DNA from: a virus
IMG/VR virus record: IMGVR_UViG_3300042392_001493
Coordinates: 42,189-106,188 of that record
DNA: 64,000 nt
Reading direction: 5' to 3' (one strand)
Positions 45,906-54,630 of the stretch are shown one piece after another. Made by a program: the position numbers and the translations under genes. Positions within the stretch are counted from its first letter, which is position 1; each line of letters starts with the position of its first letter. The notes under the pieces were generated by a model. It worked only from the letters and a program-made list of their open reading frames with translations, was not told the origin of the DNA and made no database searches.

Positions 45906-48900
45906 TTATGCCTGAGCTTCAGCCCATGATAGTTTTGCAGATGCCAGGGTCTCGTTACCTGTTAAACGAGCTACCGCAACAGTAAGGATATCAGGTCCGT
46001 CTGGGAAGGCTGAGTTACCTCCAAGAATAGAATTTGAAAGCTCAAATAGCTCGCTTACGTCAACCAAGGTAGTTTGCTCGGCTCCAGCTGCACCGTTAGC
46101 TCTAAAAGCATATACCTGAACTCCACCAGAAATAGTGTCGTTAGATGTATGGGTAATAATTTGAACGAGTGATGGGTTGTCGATTGCTTGGAAGTTTAGG
46201 TTATTTAAACGACCATTTAAAAGAACCTTAACATCAATTAACTGGTTAGTTTGTATACCAATTTCATTTAAACGAAGCTGCATTCGGTTAATAACATCTC
46301 GATCACCAAGAGCACCAGTTAAACCTTCAGATACCGATGGGCTAAGACGTAAAGAGATTAGAGGTTGATAATTTGCTCCAGAAGTGTTGTTTAATGACCC
46401 GGCTGGGGTTAAGCTGTAGGTAGCTGTTGAATTTCCTGGACTTAAAAAGTTAACAGCGTTCTTTGTAGCTATTGAACCAGCGGGAGCAGATTGTGAACCT
46501 GTAGTAAAGATACCGCCTTGGAATCCATTAACGTAAGTAAATGTTGTTGCACCTGTTACTGTAATTGTGTGAACACCGTTGTAGCCAGCGGCTAGTGTAT
46601 CTGAAGAAGGTAAGTTTATAAAAATAGAATCGTTGTTAGAAAAACCGTGAGAAGCAGATGTTGTTATAGTTACAGTGCCATTAGTTTTTTGACGAGTTGC
46701 AATAGTTAAAGGAGTTGCTTGAGCTGCTGCTTGAGTGTAAAACAAAATTATATTATTAGCATTAAACACTCTAATAAAGTAAATTGTTTCATTTCTTAAA
46801 TTAGCATTAGTGTTTACACCAACAATAGTTTGAATTTGTGGGTTTTGATCGTTGGTTTGTGGACGGCCAGTAGATCCAGTTCCTAAGAAGCTAACTGCGT
46901 CTCCAGTAGCAAAACCATGGGAAGGAATAGTTATAATATCGTTTAATGAGTTTGGAGTTGAACCAAACGGAGTAATGTTAATCGCGGTAGAGCCAAACTG
47001 CTTTGCAGTTGTTCCACCAATATTTAGCGATGGACTTGACTTAGAGAACAAGTAAGCGCGATCATCATCAAACTTACCGTCCATCATAACCGAGGTGCCC
47101 CAGTGGAATAGTGATGGGATGTAAGTTGGACCAGCAAAAGTAGCTACTTCGTAACGAGCTGGCAAGTTACCAGAACGGAAGTATGACTCGTACTTTTGGT
47201 TATTATGTACATACTCGTGTACATAACGAACTTGACCATCTACAGTTTTGAATCCATAACGAATCTTACCTGCACCATACCAAGAGTAGTCCATGTAAAT
47301 CATCTGAATTTTAGATAAATCTAGGTTATACCCAGTAACACCTTGACCGTCGCAAACATCGATAGACCATTCTTCTTGAGGAGTTCTAGTGTCTACGGTA
47401 AGAGTTGCAATAATACCAGTCTTGGCTGGAGTAAATGAATGCGGTGTTCCAGTTCCTGCGCTAGATATAGTTATGTTTTGAGTTGCAGTTGGTGAAGCTT
47501 TTAGTCTAAATGTGTTGTTGTCAACAACATTTACATAATATGTACGACCATTAATAAGACCACCTATTGGGCTTCCGTCAATAGCATTATATTGAAGTGG
47601 AAGATTTTGACTAAATCCGTGACTTAAAATTACGAATGAGTCGTTAGCTGTTCTAACAACTCCAGTACTTCCATCTCCTGGAACGAACTCTCTTTCGTTT
47701 CCAGAGTTACCTTTAAATTCTGGTTTAATAGTCAAACGAGTATCACTGTCAATTGAACCGACTTTATAGGTTTGACCTCTTAATACAATAGAATCACCAA
47801 CAGTTAATTGCTTACTAAACGATGTATTTGTTCCGAACAAAAATTCTGATCCTTGTAGAGCAGCACATGTTCCAGCAATCTGTTGAGTAGAAGAACGACG
47901 AACAGCGTAAAGTTTTTGACCATCAAACTCAAAGAACATACCGTTTTGATCATCAAACATACCAGCTCGGAGAGCTCCATTAACCCATCCAGTCACATGT
48001 AGACGTGGGAATCCATATGCTGTATTTTCTACAATTGTAGCTGTAGCTATAAATGTAAAGTTAAAAGAATCAATTACTGTTACTTGGAATGTTCCGTTAT
48101 AAACGGTGCTAAGAACTCCTTGTGATGTCTCAGCATCATCAATACGAGCTGATAATCCACTAATAAGACCATGAGGTCTGCGTGTTCTTACAGACACAAC
48201 TTGTGATGAGCCAATTCTTGCCATGTTTTCGATATCAATCGAAGGCTTAAAGTTTATACCAGCAGATGTCTGGATACCCTTACCTGACTGATAACGGAAA
48301 TACTTACGAGTCTGGCGAATAATCGAACCATACCAAGTACCAAAACCTGTTGACATCTCAACGCCGCCGTCAAACGGACGATGCAATGAGTATCCTTGTG
48401 GACGAACATAAACGAAAGTCGGATAAGAAAAGTTAACTCCAGCATAAGTAGTGTTGTATGGACGGTCTACTGTAATCTGAGTATCAGAACCAATAGCAGT
48501 AATTCTTCTAATAATAGGAGTAGATGGGACTGTTTTTGTTAGAACCATTGCAGAACCACTGCCTTGAGTGGTTAGATCTACTGCGTTACTGCCAGCTTCT
48601 GCTTCGCTCTTAAGAACGTGGAGTGTTAGTGAGTTACTTGTTGTAGGAGTTAATGTTCCACCTATTACAGGTGTTCCAAGAGCAATATCTCCAGCTACTG
48701 GAACATTTACAGTTACTACAGTAGCTGAAGTTACTTGATGAACTGTCCAAGCTCCATTAAATACTTCTGGATTAACTCCGCCAATTCCAGATACTGTGAA
48801 TGTGTTACCAGCTCTTAAGTTGTGGTTTGCTGAAGTAGTAAACTCAAGATATGTAAAACCATTTAAAGTAAATCTTCTTCTGTTAGATACGGTTGCAGTT

Positions 48901-51900
48901 GTTGTAAATGGAATAGATCTTACGAAATAGTAGTAATTAGAGACTAGAGGGTTAGGTGCAACACCACCAGCTCCTGTTGTTTGTACAGTTCCAGAAGTTT
49001 GATACTCGTTTGTAATAGCGCTAGCAATAGATACTGGATGAGTATATGTGAATGTAAAAGTATCAGACACAGTTATTGTGTAAGTACCATTAAATTCTGA
49101 TGCGGCGCTGGCATTACTTAAACCAGAAATAGTTGCAGTATTTGATGTTGAATATCCGTGAGGTTCACGAGTTACAATTGTCACTGTTTGACCAGACTTG
49201 CTGATACGGAAAATTTGACGAATAGGTCCGCCAGTTCCTGGATTAAATGAAACGGCATCTCCAGTAACAAAAGGATGGGCAGCAACAGTTATATTTTCAG
49301 TTGAAGTGTTTATATCTGTAGAAGCAAAATATGCTGGAGTTGTTGTATCTGTTGGGAATAGACGGAGTCTATCTCCCACCTTAAGAATCTTAGAAAATGA
49401 AGTTCCAGAACCGTTAACGAGTACTGAACCAGATGTAGTAGTTACAGTTCCAGTTCCAGTAATCTGTCCATTAATTTGAACGCTGGTAAGTGTGTGAGCA
49501 AGTCCAGCACCAAAACTTGATAAGGTTAAAACTACACCAGAACTAGCATCTTCTTCTGTTTCAGCTAAACGAATCCAGTCTTTATTAACAACAATTACAT
49601 AATAGTGAGTGTCATCTACAAGACCTTGAATGTCTGTACCGCCACCATTTGAGTAAGTAACTTCTGTACCTGTATTAAAGCCATGAGAAACAACTTTTAT
49701 AATGTTCTGTGTAATATCTAAAGATGTTCTTGGGTTGAATATTTTTACAATTTCTGGGACAGTTCCAGCTGCAGTAACTTCAAATGTATTAGCATCTACA
49801 ATATCACTAATTACATAAGTTCCGTCTGGTGTTCTAATTAAAGACTTAAGTTTTTGTCTTCCAACTGGTGCAGGGGAATCTACAAGATCTATAGCAACAT
49901 TGTTTTCAGCATTTGATGATGATGTTGCAAGTTTAAATGTGTTTCCGTTTACAGGAATAATATAGTATGGAGTACCGCTAGTTAATCCGCTAATAACAGT
50001 TTGACCTACGCTGTCATACTCGACAAGCTCGCCAAGGCTAAATCCGTTGTTAGGAATAGTTATAGTGTTGTCATTAAAATTAACTGAGAAGGTTACTAGA
50101 GCATGGGTACCAATACCTACGGAAGAAATATTTGTAGAGCTTAATAAAGTTATGTCATTAAATAATCTAACTGTATTTGCATCTACTCTTTGAATATAAT
50201 AAATTCTTTGATTCTCTAAGCCACTAATCTTAGTGTCAGTTACAAGTTCTCCAACTAATGCAGAAGCAGGAACTTCTCTAAGCTTAAGATTTCCTGCTGT
50301 AGCGTTTACTCTAGGAATAGTGTTTAAAGTTACTGTTCCAGATACGTTTTCTGAAACTAGTTGCTCTATAAGCATGTTTCCAGTAACTGAAGCGGAAGTA
50401 ATATTTGCAGAAGCTAAAGTAAAGAACTCAAATACTGTAGCACTTATTACAGTAGAAACTGTATGAGTTCCGTTAAATTGATCGGCATCTGCACCAGTAA
50501 TGCTGTTGATGCTAATAATATCTCCAGCTTTTAAAGTGTGGCTAGCTGATGTAGTTATACGAGCAACATTTAAAGTTCTTTGACGAGTTGTAATGCTAAA
50601 TGTTGTAACACCTGCTTGTTGAGGTCTAGTTACAGTAAATGTTCTAGCTGTTGGAGTTGATGCAATTACCCATGTTCCGTTGAACACTGACTGTTGATTT
50701 CCAGATATTGAAGAAATAGTTACAGTTGTGCCTGGAGATAGATAGTGATCAAAAGTTGTAGTAAAGCTAGCAACTGTATTAGAAATTAGCTGTCTTGCAG
50801 ATAAAGTTCTTGTATATGTAGGACCTGTATAGCGAATCTGATTTACAGCAACAATAGTTCCAGATGCTACAGCAGCAGTTATTGTTCCAGTAGTAGCAGT
50901 TGTAAAAGTAAATCTGTTAGCAGCTGGAACTCCAGTAATAACAAAATCACCAATAAATTCTGGTTGAAGAACTCCTCCTACAGTAACGTTATCTAGTCTT
51001 ACAGTTTCTCCAACAAGTAAATCGTGGTTTGCAGAAGTTGTTATATCTGCAACGGTTCCAACTCTACTTCTGTTAGAAACAGAGAAAGCTGGGACTGTAG
51101 CTATAGGAAATGCTTTTTCAGAAACTCCAGTTATAGTTAAAAGTGCAGTATTTAAAGCATTAACAGCAGTGTATGTGAATTGTGTAGTGGTTGGGATAGA
51201 TGCAACGGTGTACTCTCCTATGAAATCGCTAGCATTGTCTCCTGTTACATTAGAAATCTTTATACGATCTCCAACTGAATAAAAGTGTGGATTGTCTGTG
51301 TTAATAGTTCTAGTTGTAGACGTACTTTCACGACTAATAATGTTTACTTTATTATTCCAGTAAGTTGCATTAAATCCATTTGAATCGCTATTGTTATTCT
51401 CTAGATACACAAAATTACCAGCAATAAAATCGTGCGGTGTAGTTAGATTAATAATATTATTTGTACTTCCTGTAAGTCTTCTATCTAAAATATTTACAGT
51501 TTTAATCTCTGGTGTATAAAGTAGTGTTGTTCCACTTGAACCAGTTAGAGCTCTGTAAGTTCCATGGAACACATCTTGGTTAGCGTTAGTTCCACCAACT
51601 AATGTCTGTACAGTAAATCTATCTCCTACAGCTAAATCATGATTAACATCTGTGGTAATTGATGCAATATTAGAAGTTTCTCCAAACCTGCTAACACCAA
51701 GATTTCTGTTATTTATTCTTACGCCAATCTTTGAAACACGGCCAATAGCTGTTTCTGGGCCAAAAGTTAAGCTTGATGACGGCATTGAGTATTGAAGCTG
51801 TGTAGAGCTTACTGAAGTAACAATTTGTTCTCTATAAACAGTTCCTGAAGCATTAACCCCAAGAGTTCCCACAGGAATAGTTGTAAAGGTAATGCTTGGC

Positions 51901-54596
51901 TGTAGATTTGAAGGAGTTCCTTCATGAGAAGCTACATATGAGAACTGGTTTGTTCCACTTGTAGCGCTAATAGCAAATACTCCATTAAAGTACTCACCAA
52001 TGTCATCTTGAATGCCAGATACGTTTCCAGAAATTCCTTGAATCCAAACAAACTGACCTGTTGAGTAGTAGTGTGGTTCGTTTGTAATAATAGTTCTGGT
52101 TGTTCCAGAAGAAGCAATAGATCTAACATTAAGTATTCTTGTATGCTCAAGCATTTCTAGATCAGGACGACGAACAATAGTAAAGTTTCCAGTAACTGCT
52201 CCATCAGTGATAGATACGCTTTCTTCTGCAGTATAAGAAAGAGTGTTTCCGCTAGCTACAGTAAGAATATAAATTCCATTAAATCTAGTTGCATTAGTTC
52301 CAGTAAATCCTGAAATCTGAACATACATACCAGCTGAATAACTGTGATTACTTGCAAGAGTTAAAGATCTAGTTTGACCAGAGCTGGCAGTTCTTGTAAT
52401 AGTAATAGGAGTAACTGCAGTTGCGTTAGGACGAGCAAAGCCGTCTAAAGTTACTCTTGATCCTACTTGAATTCCGTGCGGCTCGGATGTGTTTATAATT
52501 CTAGTAGTTGTAGAAGAAGAAATTGTTGTTATTACAAAATCTCTTGATTTTTGATATCTAACTGTTTGACCTGACACATATCCATGTGTAGGAATATATA
52601 AAGAGTCTTCAAGATCATTAACAACTGTAAGAATAAAGCTGTGGTTAGTTCCAGTTCCTACAGAAGTAAAATCTATTACAGGTCCTTGCAGAGATTGAGA
52701 AAGTGTAAATCTATTTGCATCTAATACTTCTTTAATATAGTAAGTAGAGTTGTTTTGTAGTGGAGTAATGGTGTTTCCAGAACCAGAAGAATATCTTACT
52801 GGCTGATCTACAAGAAAACCGTGGTTATTAATTGTAATAACATTTGTTGCAGTATTTACAATAACTCTACTTAAACCTTGATTTGTAGCATTAGCTTCAG
52901 TAGTTAAATTTATTTCAGTAAAATTAGGATCTGGAGTTAAACTTAGTTTGTAACTGTAGTCATCAATACGATCTACATAATAAACATCTGTATTATTTAA
53001 GCCGCCTAGCGCTGTTCCAGTAAAGAAGTATTGAACAGCTTCTCCTTCAAGAAGTCCATGAGGGGTTAGAGTGTTTACTTTATTAAGCTCGAAATCTACT
53101 CTTAAAGGTACTAATGCATGGTATTGAGAACCAGCTGGAGCGATTGCAATTGGATCTGTATCTGATTCTGCGTTTGAAGGTGTTGCATAGATTTTAAAAC
53201 CGAATACTGAACGCTCTACTAAAGTTACAGAAACTGAACCTTCAACATCTCCAGTATTAAATTGAGCTAAGTTTGAAATACTTTGCCCGAGAATAGTTGC
53301 AGATCCGTTATATAAACCATTTGATGTACCAATATTTGTAGCAGTAGCAAATATAAATGAACCACCACCGCCACCTACAGTATTAGCAGTGTTAGTATTA
53401 GCAGCTCCGCCTGAATAACCTCCAGCACCGCCAGAAGAACCAGTAGAGTTATTACCTCCACCGCCGCCACCAAAACCACCATTACCAGAAGCAGTACTGT
53501 CTTGACTTCTAAGACCACCAGCTAGACCAGATGGGAAACCAATACCGCCGCCTCCTGCATGTGGTCCAGTTACTTGAGTACCGTTTCCACCATTTGATAA
53601 GAAACCTCCACCAGCACCACCAATTGCATTAGATGGGCCACCGTTACCGTTTGTTCCACCAAGCTGACCTGTGCTTGAGGTTCCACCATTTGAAGTAGTT
53701 ACAGCATTTAGTCCTGATGTTGTGTTGCCAGATGAAGAACCTCCACCAGCTACAAATAAAGGAATGTTTCCACTTTTACGGACAACCCATGATGCACCAG
53801 AAGATCCTGGCCAAGTGTTTCCAGATGCAGGAAGCTCTCCTCTTTGTCCAACTACAATAGTAATTGTTTCGCCTTTAATTAAACGAACACGACCTCGAAT
53901 AATTGAGCCACCGCCACCAAGAGCACGACCTTGGCGACCTGGAGCGCCTTTTACGTTAAACTCATAAACACCATCTTCTGGAACTATCCAATCTTGATAG
54001 CCTTGGAATGAACCCTGTGAAAGGTATGTGTTTCTCCAAGCAGCAGAGCTATAAGATGTTCTAAGCTGTTCTATAGTTGGACCAAATCGTCCAGTCACAC
54101 CTGCAGAAGTAAAATCAAAAGTAGTAAATTCATAAAGTGCGCTGCCGCCAAGACCTGTCAACTGATTTTTTACATAATAAACTGATCCAGAAGTTAGACC
54201 TGTAATAGGTGTAGAGTCTGTTAAATACCTTACTGCTTGCTGATTGTCGTACTTAACAGAAGAAATATTAAATGAATTGTCAAAAACATTTGGATAGTTA
54301 AGAGTTACAGAACCGACAGTGTACTCTGTAAGATCTATATTTGATCCACCTTGAGTAGAAGCAAATCCAATTGTGTATGCGTCAGTGTTAGTATAATAAA
54401 CAGTGTTTGTAGTTAAACCTGATATATCTGCAGATCCATCTCTATAGACCCAAGCGCTATCGTCTGTTATATTTGATGGAAAAGCTGTAATAGAGTCTCT
54501 TCTAGCAAAATAAATGTAATCTTCTTCAAGGTTTACATTTACCTTTTGAAGGGTATGGGTACCAGAGCCACCTACGGCGGTTATATTAATTGGCAT
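45906..54596 (-). CDS. Giant repeat adhesin / tail protein, 2896 aa
   Basis: The ATG at 54596 follows AAGGAG. The N-terminal 190 residues hold two GLTSGSVYYVKNQ-type modules. A Gly/Ser/Asn-rich segment spans about 202-422. Then comes a chain to about 2050 of two beta-module types: at least twelve short ones (SHTLKAGDIISINSITG then FNGTHTV) and at least six longer ones (HGF, then YYIIPVNGNTFKLATS). Near 2062-2125 lies QGYSLHRPFDGGVEMSTGFG, and near 2409-2522 MDYSWYGAGKIRYGF and FRSGNLPARYEV, segments I associate with structural proteins of marine T4-like cyanophages. The C-terminus is a small globular domain. No catalytic motif was seen. It is probably a long, flexible host-binding tail fiber, and the largest gene in the window. 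Confidence 0.8.
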   Translation of the reverse strand: MPINITAVGGSGTHTLQKVNVNLEEDYIYFARRDSITAFPSNITDDSAWVYRDGSADISGLTTNTVYYTNTDAYTIGFASTQGGSNIDLTEYTVGSVTLNYPNVFDNSFNISSVKYDNQQAVRYLTDSTPITGLTSGSVYYVKNQLTGLGGSALYEFTTFDFTSAGVTGRFGPTIEQLRTSYSSAAWRNTYLSQGSFQGYQDWIVPEDGVYEFNVKGAPGRQGRALGGGGSIIRGRVRLIKGETITIVVGQRGELPASGNTWPGSSGASWVVRKSGNIPLFVAGGGSSSGNTTSGLNAVTTSNGGTSSTGQLGGTNGNGGPSNAIGGAGGGFLSNGGNGTQVTGPHAGGGGIGFPSGLAGGLRSQDSTASGNGGFGGGGGGNNSTGSSGGAGGYSGGAANTNTANTVGGGGGSFIFATATNIGTSNGLYNGSATILGQSISNLAQFNTGDVEGSVSVTLVERSVFGFKIYATPSNAESDTDPIAIAPAGSQYHALVPLRVDFELNKVNTLTPHGLLEGEAVQYFFTGTALGGLNNTDVYYVDRIDDYSYKLSLTPDPNFTEINLTTEANATNQGLSRVIVNTATNVITINNHGFLVDQPVRYSSGSGNTITPLQNNSTYYIKEVLDANRFTLSQSLQGPVIDFTSVGTGTNHSFILTVVNDLEDSLYIPTHGYVSGQTVRYQKSRDFVITTISSSTTTRIINTSEPHGIQVGSRVTLDGFARPNATAVTPITITRTASSGQTRSLTLASNHSYSAGMYVQISGFTGTNATRFNGIYILTVASGNTLSYTAEESVSITDGAVTGNFTIVRRPDLEMLEHTRILNVRSIASSGTTRTIITNEPHYYSTGQFVWIQGISGNVSGIQDDIGEYFNGVFAISATSGTNQFSYVASHEGTPSNLQPSITFTTIPVGTLGVNASGTVYREQIVTSVSSTQLQYSMPSSSLTFGPETAIGRVSKIGVRINNRNLGVSRFGETSNIASITTDVNHDLAVGDRFTVQTLVGGTNANQDVFHGTYRALTGSSGTTLLYTPEIKTVNILDRRLTGSTNNIINLTTPHDFIAGNFVYLENNNSDSNGFNATYWNNKVNIISRESTSTTRTINTDNPHFYSVGDRIKISNVTGDNASDFIGEYTVASIPTTTQFTYTAVNALNTALLTITGVSEKAFPIATVPAFSVSNRSRVGTVADITTSANHDLLVGETVRLDNVTVGGVLQPEFIGDFVITGVPAANRFTFTTATTGTITAAVASGTIVAVNQIRYTGPTYTRTLSARQLISNTVASFTTTFDHYLSPGTTVTISSISGNQQSVFNGTWVIASTPTARTFTVTRPQQAGVTTFSITTRQRTLNVARITTSASHTLKAGDIISINSITGADADQFNGTHTVSTVISATVFEFFTLASANITSASVTGNMLIEQLVSENVSGTVTLNTIPRVNATAGNLKLREVPASALVGELVTDTKISGLENQRIYYIQRVDANTVRLFNDITLLSSTNISSVGIGTHALVTFSVNFNDNTITIPNNGFSLGELVEYDSVGQTVISGLTSGTPYYIIPVNGNTFKLATSSSNAENNVAIDLVDSPAPVGRQKLKSLIRTPDGTYVISDIVDANTFEVTAAGTVPEIVKIFNPRTSLDITQNIIKVVSHGFNTGTEVTYSNGGGTDIQGLVDDTHYYVIVVNKDWIRLAETEEDASSGVVLTLSSFGAGLAHTLTSVQINGQITGTGTVTTTSGSVLVNGSGTSFSKILKVGDRLRLFPTDTTTPAYFASTDINTSTENITVAAHPFVTGDAVSFNPGTGGPIRQIFRISKSGQTVTIVTREPHGYSTSNTATISGLSNASAASEFNGTYTITVSDTFTFTYTHPVSIASAITNEYQTSGTVQTTGAGGVAPNPLVSNYYYFVRSIPFTTTATVSNRRRFTLNGFTYLEFTTSANHNLRAGNTFTVSGIGGVNPEVFNGAWTVHQVTSATVVTVNVPVAGDIALGTPVIGGTLTPTTSNSLTLHVLKSEAEAGSNAVDLTTQGSGSAMVLTKTVPSTPIIRRITAIGSDTQITVDRPYNTTYAGVNFSYPTFVYVRPQGYSLHRPFDGGVEMSTGFGTWYGSIIRQTRKYFRYQSGKGIQTSAGINFKPSIDIENMARIGSSQVVSVRTRRPHGLISGLSARIDDAETSQGVLSTVYNGTFQVTVIDSFNFTFIATATIVENTAYGFPRLHVTGWVNGALRAGMFDDQNGMFFEFDGQKLYAVRRSSTQQIAGTCAALQGSEFLFGTNTSFSKQLTVGDSIVLRGQTYKVGSIDSDTRLTIKPEFKGNSGNEREFVPGDGSTGVVRTANDSFVILSHGFSQNLPLQYNAIDGSPIGGLINGRTYYVNVVDNNTFRLKASPTATQNITISSAGTGTPHSFTPAKTGIIATLTVDTRTPQEEWSIDVCDGQGVTGYNLDLSKIQMIYMDYSWYGAGKIRYGFKTVDGQVRYVHEYVHNNQKYESYFRSGNLPARYEVATFAGPTYIPSLFHWGTSVMMDGKFDDDRAYLFSKSSPSLNIGGTTAKQFGSTAINITPFGSTPNSLNDIITIPSHGFATGDAVSFLGTGSTGRPQTNDQNPQIQTIVGVNTNANLRNETIYFIRVFNANNIILFYTQAAAQATPLTIATRQKTNGTVTITTSASHGFSNNDSIFINLPSSDTLAAGYNGVHTITVTGATTFTYVNGFQGGIFTTGSQSAPAGSIATKNAVNFLSPGNSTATYSLTPAGSLNNTSGANYQPLISLRLSPSVSEGLTGALGDRDVINRMQLRLNEIGIQTNQLIDVKVLLNGRLNNLNFQAIDNPSLVQIITHTSNDTISGGVQVYAFRANGAAGAEQTTLVDVSELFELSNSILGGNSAFPDGPDILTVAVARLTGNETLASAKLSWAEAQA

Positions 54597-54630
54597 CTAG
54601 TTTCTACTCCTTTTTAGTAATCTAATTTTA

